Positions 8,823 through 19,692 of a DNA stretch of 32,638 nucleotides are shown here, in pieces (positions within the stretch are counted from its first letter, which is position 1; every line of letters begins with the position of its first letter). The notes beneath the pieces were generated by a model. It saw only the letters and a program-made list of their open reading frames with translations. It was not told the DNA's origin and ran no database searches. The translations under genes were made by a program, and so were the position numbers. This stretch comes from Saccoglossus kowalevskii. Its lineage: Eukaryota; Hemichordata; Enteropneusta; Harrimaniidae. The stretch lies in NCBI RefSeq assembly GCF_000003605.2, contig NW_003130857.1, positions 168,246 through 200,883 of the forward strand, read 5' to 3'.

Positions 8823-9596
8823 TGACACTGAACTAACAGAATTCTCAGACCAGCTGTCAGGATCATTGAGTAGTGACAGTATATGACTGCATTATTGGAC
8901 ACTTTAGAAGTTAGTGACACTGATGTTGAACATAATGTAGATCCTTGTGTAACAATGCTTCACAATGAACTTGAATCAGGGTCTCTGGACAAGGAAAACA
9001 TATTTTACAAGTTGGTCTCCAATTCCCTTGAGTTTGCCTAGAATATTGGTGATTCATCAAAGCAGTTTTCATGGGACCCAACAGTGAACGCTTTTGTACA
9101 AACATTAAAAAGACCAAGAGGTTCCAGGGTTGGCAATATCTTGAAAGGTCCAGGTTTAATGGGTCAGAAGTTTGGTGGTGTATACAAATTTGATTGGAAT
9201 ATTCCAGTGCCCAATATACAAAATGACAATGGGTACACAACAAGCTCAGGAATAATCAGGCATTTTTTGTATGCAATTTTTAAGGTGTGTTGCCACAATA
9301 GTTCTGGTGTAAATCCTTCCATACAGATCTCTGATGCGTGTGTCTTCTCGTTAGTCTCCGGAAAAGATGGCATGGCAATCAAGCCAGGCTTTGAGTTTGA
9401 TTTTCGCACCAAAGAAATTGTAGGGGGAAGAGCTGTACTTACAATAAATGATGTCAAAGCAAATCAGTCTACAAAACCCTCTGATTTCAGTTCATTGTTG
9501 AGACAGAAACATGGTGTCCATCAACATTGGACTACAAAGTGTGCATATGTGCGTAGGCATAGACTACTCAAAGAAAGCTGTCAGTGGGATGATTAA
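8823..9596 (+). pseudogene. Pseudogene exon, long conserved-looking block
   Basis: Begins in phase 2 with NDTELTEFSDQLSGSLSS. A TGA at 8884 is bypassed by a one-base shift into ALLDTLEVSDTDVEHNV ... FYKLVSNSLEFA. A TAG at 9039 follows and the same frame continues for 184 codons, including FSWDPTVNAFVQTLKRPRGS, GNILKGPGLMGQKFGGVY, DACVFSLVSGKDGMAIKPGF and EFDFRTKEIVGG, to TAA 9594. It is the longest well-preserved part of the pseudogene. I recognise the general look of invertebrate transposon-like proteins but no named domain. Confidence 0.55.
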
Positions 9597-9695
9597 ATAA
9601 TGATGTTCAAAGAATATCTTAGCTTGAAACCTGCCTAAACTGCTTGACAGTAATGACATATTATCCCAAAACCACATGCTTCACCATGCTCTACT

Positions 9696-10195
9696 GACAC
9701 CTGTGACCAGTGCATAGAATTGACAGATGTGTGTCCAGCTTGCAAACTTGCTGGGCATGTTCACTGGAATCCAAAGTTCAGAGCCTGCAAAAAGTGTAGG
9801 AATCAAAATCAGAAATGCATACCTGGAGGAGTTGTGGTTCATGTTATGGATTGTGGAGAAAAGAATTTCAAGGCATACTGAAAATGCTGAATGATGGAGC
9901 TGATTCACTCAATTGGCCCCCTGTTATCAGTGCAAAACTCTACTGCCCAGTCATAGTGTCAACTGTTGGGAATCCACACAACAAACTAGTTAGTGTTTCC
10001 TTAACTTGTGAACAATCACTGATGTATTTTGACGTCGCTGATCAGGTAATACTGAAACCCAAGCGCTTGAACAAAACTGATTTTCAGCATTCACTTGAAC
10101 ATGAACAAATTCCCTTTGAAGGCAACACTGTGAAAGTGATGAGGCAAGATTTTCAGAGATGGCTGACTGAGAATGTAACTCCTGGCAACAAGTAG
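9696..10195 (+). pseudogene. Pseudogene part with Cys-rich cluster
   Basis: DTCDQCIELTDVCPACKLAG continues with HVHWNPKFRACKKCRNQNQ and KCIPGGVVVHVMDCGEKNF. That is four CxxC-type pairs with His residues in about 45 residues, likely one or two zinc-binding units. TGA at 9879 is followed one base out of frame by LKMLNDGADSLNWPPVISAK ... DFQRWLTENVTPGNK to TAG at 10193. Position just before a propeller-like part suggests a multidomain protein. Confidence 0.55.
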
Positions 10196-10266
10196 AATTT
10201 TATCAGTTGATATGACAACCAGTGGCTATGGATGCACAGTAGCACCCACAAACAAAACACTGGACT

Positions 10267-10692
10267 GTGCTTGTCAGTAGAAGAGATGCCAACCACATAT
10301 ATATGAATGATGTTCATTTTACTGGAGCAAAGTTGAAGGGCTCAGTCACTCGGCTCACAATACCAGGCCCACAACAGTGTATTATATCGGGACTCTGTAT
10401 ATGTTCAAATGAGAGTAATCTTTATACTGCAGAAAACTCTGTTGATGGTGGTCTACGCTATGACACTGCGACCAACACTGTTGAAACACAAGAGTGCACC
10501 AGTGTCTATGATGTTTGTGTTGCAGACTCTGGTTCAGTTTACTTCACTGACAATATTCAAAGAAAAGTCGAAACATATCTAGGAGAAAATTTTCTTGATG
10601 TCTGTGGAAGGCAAACGGAAGAGTTGGTGTCAAAAGGAATAACCTGGGACTCTGCCAATATCAGCTTATGTCCAAAATACTCCAAATATTGA
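10267..10692 (+). pseudogene. Pseudogene part with NHL/YWTD-like propeller repeats
   Basis: About 139 open codons include ISGLCICSNESNLYTAENS, GGLRYDTATNTVETQE and SVYDVCVADSGSVYFTDNI, then RKVETYLGENFLDVCG. The G-l-x-V...lY-tAEn / V-x-dsGsVYFTDn spacing repeats about every 45 residues, as in NHL or SMP-30-type six-bladed propellers. Two blades are clear. It stops at TGA 10690. A neighbouring frame continues as PNIDKLDPSQILLQRDIDEG to about 10860. Confidence 0.55.
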
Positions 10693-11141
10693 CAAACTTG
10701 ACCCTTCTCAGATACTGCTACAAAGGGACATTGACGAAGGCGAGGCAGTAGAACTTATAGATAAAGATTCGGTCTTTGTTGAGCCCCCAAATGCAGTGCA
10801 CAGTCTTTTCCCAAAGATTTCAAGTCCTTTCATTCTTGTGAAAACCAGGTCATCAGTGCTTCAGATGATGTTTTCTCCGAGGTAACATAAAACTGCCTTG
10901 ATTTTCGCATATGTTCTTATGATGTTCTATTCCCCGTCAAACTGCTATCCAATTTGGTGAGTGGAGTTGCTGTGCTCAGACAGCATCTCATGCTGATGGT
11001 GACATTTATTCACAGTGCATCACCATCAATAATCACACTGCTGCTTTTATCACTGATTCTAATGACAGTGATGATGATGTAGCTCTTCCAACCACACGAC
11101 ATGACAGGCAAGTCAAATTGCCAGCTCGCTTCATGGATTGA

Positions 11142-11394
11142 GAATGCCAAATGGGGTTACATGCATGCATCTTGCTCATACGTCAGTTGAGTAATTATTT
11201 ATTAATATACCAAAGTAAAAAATGGTCTTTTAAAATACAGCTGTACAAACGGAAACATTGTGTCTCTATTGTCCATCCAATAGCCATTTGTAGATTATAT
11301 TTTGAATAGGTGGTTACCAAAGTTTCGAGTACTCCTTGGTGAGCTCAATTATACTAAGTTTTTATGATAAGTTTTTTTTTATTTCGACATTAAA
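11142..11394. other. AT-rich non-coding stretch
   Basis: No gene or clear element. A partial, poorly matching copy of the following tandem unit may begin near 11339 (GGTGAGCTCAATTATAC). Confidence 0.35.
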
Positions 11395-11700
11395 ACATGT
11401 ATTTTTGGTGTGTTTTTTGTCATTTTGGGTCAAAATTGATTTGTGAGCTTCATTACATGAAAGGTTTTGATGCAATGTATTTGATAGTAATAGATCTCAT
11501 AAAGCCACGTGAGCTTTTAGACCTAATTAAAATTTGGTCTTTGAAATATGTATTTTTGGTGCATTTTTGTTTTAGTCAAAATTGATACTTAGAATCTTTG
11601 TGAGCTTGATTACAGTATAAGTTGTTATGAAATGTATTTGAGAACGATAACTCTTATTGAGCAGTATGAGGTGTGCATCTGATTATAAATTGGGCTTTCA
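11395..11700 (+). repeat. Degenerate tandem repeat, ~150-bp unit, two copies
   Basis: TGTATTTTTGGTG starts at about 11398 and about 11549. In both copies it is followed by GTCAAAATTGAT, then TTTGTGAGCTT(C/G)ATTACA, then AATGTATTTGA and GATAACTCTT or GATCTCAT. Similarity is imperfect, so the duplication is old. The small ORFs across it are by-products. Confidence 0.5.
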
Positions 11701-13380
11701 AATATTAGGGCAATATATTGTCAAAAACATTCTCAGTTTTGGTCAACCTCAGATACAAATACATGTAACATCAGTTGCAAATTTCCTCTTCTGTAACATG
11801 ACTACTAGGGGATTTCTACTCAGTGAAGCATGTCAGGTCACTGAATTAGTTCATTACACTATCATATTCTTGTTTTGAAATTTATTATGATGAATTAAAA
11901 TATTATTGATATTACTTGCCAACTCAGAATATCAATCTACTACGGCATGGCTATAATTGTATTCGTATGGTAACAACATTTCATCCTGCTTTAAAATAAA
12001 GTCACATGAAAAATATTGTTTTTGTAACAAGAGATTTAAATAAATGATTGCATTGTGATAAATGTCTATTGTATGTATTTTCTGAACTTCAAAGATGATA
12101 TTACTAGTCTATTTGCAGGGAAAGCTATTTGTCATAATATGCTTCTCATTTTCCAGTAGTCACACAAATAAAATAGTCACATATGTCATCTTTGGTCCAA
12201 TCATGAAACTCCTGCATATGCATCATGTCCTCAATGTGATGTATGAGCTAAAGATGACCAAAAATAATATATCGCTGAGTTATGACTTAATGCACAGAAG
12301 GTAAATTGTATATGCCGATTTTTTGACTGTATCTGAAATGCAAAATCAATAGTTAATATTAAATAGTACACGCTATATAGAAGTAATAATTGAATGCTTA
12401 TATAAAGTGAAGTGAAGAATATTTATGTTATAAAAGGTAATTGATTTTGTTTTATAAAGTATAAAGCTGTAGAAATCCATAAAGAGTGAAGGGGCAACAT
12501 GGTAGTGACGCACTCCACAATAAAGTGGAAAATCTAAAACAGATACACACCAAAGTAAAGAAAATTCACGCACAAAAAAGATTTCCACACCTTCAGAATT
12601 ATCAGTGAATACAACATGAATGGTACTGATATTGAGTTGAACTCTTTAATAAACAGAATAAACTAAGACATCTGCTGATGATATGAAAAGCAATGTGACT
12701 GATTGGTAATAAAATCCGGAATTTTCAGTTTGCCTAATTGAATCAAGAAAGCATAAAAGGTTTAAAATTTTTATAGAAGAGAATTATGACACAATGCCAA
12801 GAAAATGAATTCATCATTCATCATTTAAAAATGAATACATCGCAGCATTTTTTGTCAGATTTGTCTATGGCCTGTAATAATATATGATCAAGAAGATAAC
12901 ACTTGAACTTAATACTGGTGGAATAAAATTGCTTATTGCAGATGGATTACGTAACACAATGTAGCTGTATAAGTTAAATTTACCTCAGAGTGATAAATAC
13001 TTAGACAAAGAATATGCAGGTGAGTTTTATGTTATTTCACTCAGAGATGCACAACACATGCCATTATTAGTGATATGTCAGAATTGCCATTACAGTGTGG
13101 GAAACGAAAGTACCAGCGTGTCGGTAGCTCTTCATGAGAGACCCATAGTCACAGCTCGGTCGACCCACTGATGCTGCAGTCAGTCGTGCACTTCCCATCA
13201 TAAAATTGGGCATTGAAGCCACAATGAGCCCACTTAGCAGGCTATTTTTTTCATATGTAGAACTATCTTAACCATGTGACTCGGAACCAAATCCTGAGAT
13301 AATTATTATTATTCAAAATCCATCAAAGTGGGGCATGGCTTAGAAATCTTGTGTAAGCTATCATTCTCCCAGTGCAAACT
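11701..13380. other. AT-rich non-coding stretch, nothing recognised
   Basis: Only short frames without motifs, the longest about 73 codons. No RNA gene seen. Confidence 0.45.
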
Positions 13381-13534
13381 CTTCATCGGGAACAACATTA
13401 CATCTCCTACACGGAGGAGCACCCGTGTGTTGAAATGTACCAACCTACCAAGAGCCATGACAAAGTGAAAAGTAATAAAAAATCAGTCGGCTTTTTGCTT
13501 GAACTCTCAACCAATGGTCTCTGATAGGGATTAT

Positions 13535-13965
13535 CAGACCCCGGGGGCATTTGATACATAGCTGGGTAGGGAGGTGCCCCCGAGTGCTCAAAAGTTGTGA
13601 CCATTTTTATACCTGGATAGTGGCAAAATCTATACCCATATTTATACCATATTACCATTTCTGTCATCACTGTTTATTCCAAATAAAACAGTTACCGTAT
13701 TTGCTCTATTAGGGGAGCATCTCCAATAGAAGCACATGTAAGCCAACAGTTGCATTGTATATAGATTTATTGGAATGTGTATTTTGACCATAGAAACACC
13801 TCTGTCACTTACATAAGAGAATATTATTAACACAAATCGGAAAAATATTACCGATATTTATACCTATCTTGACCGATACTTGTACCTAAAATCAAAAAAA
13901 CTAGACCCATTTCAGAAGCACGTCCCCATTATGCAAGTTATATGTATGCCCCCCGGAAGACTACT
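13535..13965. mobile_element. Possible MITE with CCCCCGG-type inverted ends
   Basis: Left end ACCCCGGGGGCATTTGATAC and right end ATGTATGCCCCCCGG are imperfect inverse copies. Between them are several TATACC(T/C)/TTTATACC motifs (13605-13650 and 13855-13885) and the string TTACCGTATTTGCTCTATTA, which resembles a repeat motif common in invertebrate genomes. Boundaries and class are uncertain. Confidence 0.3.
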
Positions 13966-14316
13966 TGATTTCCATGCCATGCTTGTTTTCAATCAAGTTC
14001 CTTATATGATATTTAGGGCAAGTATAGTTCACATTAGTCGTCTAGTTTGTATTTGTTCAATGAGATACACACGTTTTTTGTGATTGTTTACAGTGACTTG
14101 ATTATTTCCGCTCGCTTTTCTCGAAGCTTTTCTGTGTCTTAATTGGAACATATTATTTAGGTGATGTAAATTCATCGTAACAGTACAAGTTTAGCTGTTA
14201 TGTTTTATAATACCATTTGTTCACGAGAGTCGGCTTTCAGTGAGCAGACGTCGACCTACACATGTGATACATGATACAGGCTAGGCATGATATCTAGTGA
14301 TATATAAACATACACG

Positions 14317-14540
14317 TTGAAGGGCGGTAGTCATCGCACCACGCATGCGCGAGATATATAGGTCTCATATAAACAAAGATAGCGACTTTGACTGTTGCGC
14401 AGATCAACCAGTACAAATTTAAACGTTACAAAACCTCATACTTGTGATTTTCATTAGAAAAGCGCATTGGAATGTGGGAAAATCAATGTTTATCAACACA
14501 AATGTCGCACATGCGCAGCGCGACCACTGCCTCGCTTCAA
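14317..14540. mobile_element. MITE-like element with ~34-bp inverted ends (TTGAAG...)
   Basis: The left end begins TTGAAGGGCGGTAGTCATCG. The reverse complement of the right end begins TTGAAGCGAGGCAGTGGTCG. Both then reach a GCATGCGC or GCGCATGTGC motif. The 224-bp interior has no ORF. The ends resemble those of the two TTAA-flanked MITEs at 16114 and 17625 (AAGCGGGGGGTCGTCACC then TGCGCATGCG), so it may be a diverged relative. Confidence 0.5.
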
Positions 14541-16113
14541 ATAACATCGGGAAAAAAATTTGATTACAGTTGCATTATGCTCAAGTAATTAACTAACACA
14601 TCTAAGATTAATATAAATTATAAAAACACTTTTACATGGTAACTCAAACATCGACACACACTGAATGCAATTCCCTTTAGTTACTTTACACTGCCATATC
14701 ACATATAATATGTCATTTATTTCATCACTAATACGAAGTACATCACAATTAAGAACAATAAGCAGCTGAGCAACAGAAACAATCATAAGGAGGTGTTAAA
14801 CAACAAGCGCGCTTCTTTGGGCTGATTCTGATCTTCAACACTATAAGAAGAACGAGTATAAACATAATTGTTATCATATGTTGATGTATATATACATAAG
14901 TTGTGAATCAATTAATGAATATCACAATGGTTTGTCACATCCTTGACGGTATTTAAATCTGAGTGAGACAATATTTTTTCTAGGGTTGTCGCTTGAATTG
15001 AGATCCAAAGAAGGTCCACTCTTCGCGTAATTACTGCAACAGAACCCACTGTTTTTCAGATTAATGTTAAAGTCTGACGTCAAACTAGGAAGGATGTTGC
15101 AAAGGTTGAATTCGTGAACTCCCGCCTCCCTCCCTGGCTATAAAAAAATAACTGGGTAAATACACAGGGCTGTTAAAATTATAGATACCGACCATTTCTA
15201 CACACTATAAACCAGCCTTGAGCAGTTACTACACTAAGCTTGTAACTTGAATTTGTTATTTTTTTGGATAGTTTATGCAATATTTTAAAAATAAATATGT
15301 GACGTGTATAGAATGTCGTTTCTCCCTCTTGTCATGATTATTACCTAACTTGCTGTGGTGTGTTGAGTGCATAATTTTGTAAGCTAAACCTGCACTGAAC
15401 AACACTGCCAGAGACGGGAACCATACTTACCAAGCATAAATCTTGTACCTAAACAAACTTTTATTTTACATAGACGAACAATGTATGTGTAAAATTGAAG
15501 CTGTATCCATTCTTGTTTCTAATTATATTGGTGCCCGAATTGTGTAATTTTAAATTTGTTCAGAACCTGCACACAAGGTAGTAACAATTTTGAACATTGG
15601 TGGGCGTTTTGAGTTGATATTTGACCTGATCCCGTGACTTTGTCACACCTACTTTAAATTAAATTTGTGTTCCACCAGGTAACTAATTTGAGCCGCTATA
15701 ACAGACATATCCCAATCAATAGCAAGTGAATCATAGCTTCTCAGAACTCTGTCAAACGTGTTATAAAATTCCTGTCCCCCGCGTGGCTATGAAATAAACA
15801 TAGTTAAAGGTCATATCAAATGTTTGCAAATATTTTGTAAAATTGTTTTGTTTTGTTTTTGTGAAAAATTTGACAAATTATATATTCTGGAGTTTAAAGA
15901 CGTGAAACAATGTGTACATTTGGAAATCAGATTTTTTTGCATAATTCAACGATATAATTTAGTACGAGACGAGATAAACACTCAATTAACAACAACAAGC
16001 TATGTACTTTGGCCTTCTAAGTAAGCCAAAGGAATAAGAGGTTACTGAATATGAGTATACGCTCAGACTAAGCAGTCTTCTGATGACAATTTCAATCAAT
16101 CACCAGAGAAATA
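14541..16113. other. AT-rich non-coding stretch, nothing recognised
   Basis: No frame above about 66 codons and no motif on either strand. No repeat structure seen. Confidence 0.45.
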
Positions 16114-16296
16114 TTAAAGCGGGGGGGGGGGGGGTCGTCNNNNNNNNNNNNNNNNNNNNNNNNNNNNNNNNNNNNNNNNNNNNNNNNNNNNNNNNNNNNN
16201 NNNNNNNNNNNNNNNNNNNGCTCATGGGTAGACGCTTGTTTGTAAACACGCCATGGCCATCTGACGCATGCGCAGGTGACAACTCCCCCGCTTTAA
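16114..16296 (+). mobile_element. TTAA-flanked MITE, copy 1, containing assembly gap
   Basis: Begins TTAAAGCGGGGG (with 13 or more G) then TCGTC, and ends GCAGGTGACAACTCCCCCGC then TTTAA. The ends are inverse of each other with TTAA at each tip, as in piggyBac-like insertions. The right half (16220-16296) is the reverse complement of the left half of the copy at 17625-17787. Its left interior is the 80-N gap. Confidence 0.7.
16140..16219. other. Assembly gap (80 N)
   Basis: Eighty consecutive N start right after a poly-G run and GTCGTC. The sister MITE at 17625-17787 suggests about 55-60 bases of MITE interior are missing here. The G-run and inverted repeats are the probable cause of the gap. 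Confidence 0.95.
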
Positions 16297-17624
16297 GTGC
16301 TATACATTTGTTATGGGTCTGGTCATATGGCTGGGAAGTGAGGGATGTCATGTGATACCAGTGCTGATTGTGACAACAAGTCACATGACTGTAGGTAATG
16401 AACACACGGTAGGATAGGTTTTAAAGCAAATAAAAATGATGTGTATTGATAGTGAGACTTGCCTAAGTTGTGGCGCCTGATAAATAATCGTATCCTCGGT
16501 TCACTTAGAGTAACTAGCATCTAGATATGATCAATATCACATTAATGTTTTAAGTACAAATATGACCATTGTGTGGAATGACCAGCCTTTAAATCTATAA
16601 TGTATTTAACCTCTGAACATTTAAATTATTAGTGAATACAAAAGTGACGTATTCTAAAATTTACAGTGGTTCGAACCTTATGAAAAACTATGTGTAATCT
16701 TATTTATATTCTAATCAGGGATTTACGCCATTACGATACTAAAAGTATTATGGTCATCACAACTTGGAAGTTTGAAATGAGATACGAGTGTTCAATATAT
16801 CTTATTGTTTGTGAAAGATATAGTAGCCTAAACCGTGTTAATTAAGAATGAAATTAAAATATATAAGTAGCATTACATAGGTCTAAGAATAAGTACGACT
16901 GCCAGCAGACCATTAATGATGGGTAGGAGAAAAATCATACTGAAATTTGGATAAAAATCAATACTGTTTCCATGCTAATTATAATGTAAAACGCTTTACC
17001 TCATTATAGACGTCCTACAATAACTTTCTAAAAAAACAATATTCATAATACTTACCCTAGCACAAGCCGGGCTCAGCAGATCGAGGCTTGCAAGAGATAA
17101 AATGACAATGAAAATTATTTTATTCGTGTTGAGAGTATCTGAATAAAATATGACAATATCATTGAGATTGCTTTTACATTCTCAACAAGAAATCAAATAA
17201 AATATATTTTATGATATTGAAACCGTTAAATAACTTCAGCGCTATTGAAATACAGAAATACGAAACTAACACAATTTAACAGGGAGTGGCCAATGTAGAC
17301 AGTTGGGTTTTCTGTCATGCAACACTGACTGTTTCAAACATCTATAAATAGCACAGATGAATTAATTGCAAATTTACAACCTGTATTCAGGACATTACAA
17401 ACATATAGTATAAAACTACACACATATTGTCTGTACTTGTATGTAGAATGTAGATGATAAACTTAAGCATTCAATTGGAGAGTTGGTTAGAATGAGTTGT
17501 GCTCCACTATGTTTACATAAAATACATAACAAGCACGCATCTATAAGTTTTAAAACAAGAACAAAATTTAATCCGTAAGTGTCATCAGTGAGGTTCAAGT
17601 AGAAGTAGGTTACTGTCGGACCAA
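16297..17624. other. AT-rich non-coding stretch, nothing recognised
   Basis: No supported gene. GGTTCGAACCT at about 16668 resembles a Pol III B box, but no A box or cloverleaf is seen upstream, so it is not called a tRNA. Confidence 0.45.
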
Positions 17625-17787
17625 TTAAAGCGTGGAGTCGTCATTTGCGCACACGTCAGATGGCCATAGCGTGTCTTTGTTTACAAATAAGTGTCTACCC
17701 ATAAGCCTTTGCGTTTTTAGCGTGTGTTGTTATCGTCGCTTGGGACCCAATGCTCGCGCGTGCGCAGGTGACGACCCCCCGCTTTAA
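17625..17787 (-). mobile_element. TTAA-flanked MITE, copy 2 (inverted relative to copy 1)
   Basis: A complete 163-bp element: TTAAAGCGTGGAGTCGTCAT at the left, GCGCAGGTGACGACCCCCCG then CTTTAA at the right, with TTAA at both tips. Its left half carries GTCAGATGGCCATAGCGTGT and GTGTCTACCCATAAGC, matching the reverse complement of copy 1. There is no coding capacity, so it would depend on a transposase elsewhere. Confidence 0.75.
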
Positions 17788-19237
17788 TGACTCTGTGGTT
17801 GGTATGCATTCAACGTTAGGTGATAGGTTATTTGTAATGAAGTACTGTCAAGTGTGGTCGAACGTGCGAGCTTTCATGCAACCTTTGAATATTTCATTTC
17901 TGGAGCAATTCTGTTCAGATTTAATAATTAGAATTTGGGTGATCTGATCGAAGCTGGCAGACTGCAATTTATGATCTGAAAACGCACTAAAATGCGCTTT
18001 TAATGTAGTCTTACATTAAACCATTTGGTTTCAAACTAGATATAAAGGTTGAACATACTTTTGCCACGGTCATATGTATTTTACGAATTAAGAAAAAAAC
18101 ACAATTCTCGTTTATGTCGAATATTACATCTATCATAAATCTGGAGAAGCACTTATATTCATCAAAGACACAATTCTGTGGAATGTATAATTTGGCACTG
18201 GTTAATACTTTTCTCATAATTTTAAGGACGGTAATGTACATGAATTAAGAAATGCTATTCATACAAAAAGTGGTCTTACTTGACTTCCTTGTACACTCGA
18301 TACGACTAAATGTGTTACCTCTTGAATTGTGCTATTGGAATAAACCTAACGAGCGCATTGTTTTTTTTTTTGAAATATGTTCCATTCTATTAATGCTTTT
18401 CAACTGACTGGACATGCCTACAAGAAGTGGTGTTTGCGCGTGTGTGTGCATGTTATTCGACTTGTTCATACTACAAAAATGGTCTATCAATATTAGCTCA
18501 CTATCAAAGTATCCAGGCACTTAACATATTTATTACTTAAGACAGAATACATGTAAATGAGTACAGATAAAGTACGAGTAAATCAAAAATGCTCAGAATA
18601 CTATATATTATTATACATCTGTTGATACTGCCGCTGTACTGTCTTCGTGTATACTTTGCAATATCCTCGCAATAACATATTATATTGAGAAATAAATTGT
18701 ACATGCAAATAAACAGACAAATTACCAAATGAATCTCAAGATTCGAATGAAAAATTGCAAAATCAATCGAGGGTTGAGTGTAAAACAAGTCAATTAGACA
18801 CAATAGACAAACTTGAATGCAATATGGTTACACGAAGTGCATCATGTCCGTGCGCAATGACAGACGACAATTTCACAGTTTATACATTTGCCAACCTTCA
18901 AGAGCATAACTTATTTCAACAGAAGACCGTAACGTGCAGTCCAGCTAATCTTGGGTCAGAAAATATTACATTTATTACACAAATTTATTTATTTGTGATT
19001 ATATTAAATTCCAGCTTCCCCTTGCATTGAAAATGCCTATTTTAGAACACAGTATTAACTAACATTGGGACAGTAAATATAATTATCAGTGTTAGTACGT
19101 AATACAAGGCTAAATTAATGGTAATTAAAACCTTGCATAAACAAGCTAATTAGACATACAGCTAATTCATTGTTTAGCCGTGCAGGTGTGCAAATATAAT
19201 GGTATAGCTAAATTGTTGAATAAAACATATCCTTTCC
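17788..19237. other. Non-coding stretch downstream of FPGS
   Basis: AT-rich with short frames only. A 91-codon plus frame at 18755-19030 has no recognisable motif. The convergent end of the minus-strand FPGS gene lies at its right. Confidence 0.4.
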
Positions 19238-19243
19238 TTTATT
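19238..19243 (-). terminator. Candidate polyadenylation signal of FPGS (AATAAA)
   Basis: TTTATT on the plus strand is AATAAA on the minus strand, 118 nt past the FPGS stop codon. It is the first canonical hexamer I noted downstream, so the 3' UTR is probably about 130-150 nt. Confidence 0.45.
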
Positions 19244-19360
19244 CCTTCTAACCCTTTCTAATATCTGCTGAAATCACAATAACTAGTTATTATTTCAATA
19301 ATAGCACCAATGCCAAAATTCATCTATTATAGATAGAGACATTGCTGTAAACTGGCAAAG

Positions 19361-19692
19361 CTAATCACCACCAAATACATTGCCGTTTGCTACAAAATCT
19401 GGAACAAGAATTCCAATGACTCGACCGACTAAAAGAAGACTTCCAGTGACCAGGACTTGCACATGGTCTGCTTCCATGATACTTTGAGGTGGTGTTGGAT
19501 CCTTGTGTCTTGGATGTGGTATATATGGATCTTTGCCGCAGGCTGCCCACTGTACAGCATGCATAGCACACACAAAACTCGCAGATGTGGGTTTGCTTGG
19601 CAATGCATCATATAATTCCCCTTTCATTGCCTGAAATGTGCCTCTGTTCTCTTTGCAAATAGTAAGTTCTTCTACTAGGTTCTCAAAAGTTT
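19361..19692 (-). CDS. FPGS: FPGS terminal exon j
   Basis: 109 codons and stop TAG. Contains [20 protein letters not shown] and [20 protein letters not shown], the last conserved block of FPGS. It is preceded by ATTTTATTCCAG. It ends with a short tail, [10 protein letters not shown]. Confidence 0.95.

Larger units (their letters stand above)
7172..11141 (+). pseudogene. Decayed multi-exon gene: Cys-rich module plus NHL-like propeller
   Basis: At least four exons can be joined with matching splice phases: to 7294, 7688-7805, 8445-8533 and 8823 onward. Together they read as one protein: a basic N-terminal part, a CLKCGGHC cysteine motif, a Lys-rich stretch ending in RQLKLTDMF, an acidic Ser/Asp stretch, a long conserved-looking block (9042-9596), a Cys cluster (9696-9878), a Trp/Lys-rich block (to 10195), a beta-propeller-like part (10267-10680) and a short tail, TTRHDRQVKLPARFMD, to the stop at 11139-11141. 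Frameshifts or stops occur near 8480, 8884, 9039, 9594, 9879, 10193 and 10690, so it is a pseudogene. I recall similar large predicted proteins from cnidarian and amphioxus genomes, often repeated like transposon ORFs. I cannot name the family or its role. Confidence 0.6.

Noticed and set aside
13407..13670. 87-codon minus ORF as a gene
   Set aside because: It runs across the inverted-repeat element at 13535-13965 and has no recognisable motif.
16660..16690. GGTTCGAACCT as a tRNA B box
   Set aside because: No A box, acceptor stem or cloverleaf can be formed in the preceding 70 bases.
17750..17947. 65-codon plus ORF
   Set aside because: Starts inside the MITE end and runs into non-coding DNA.
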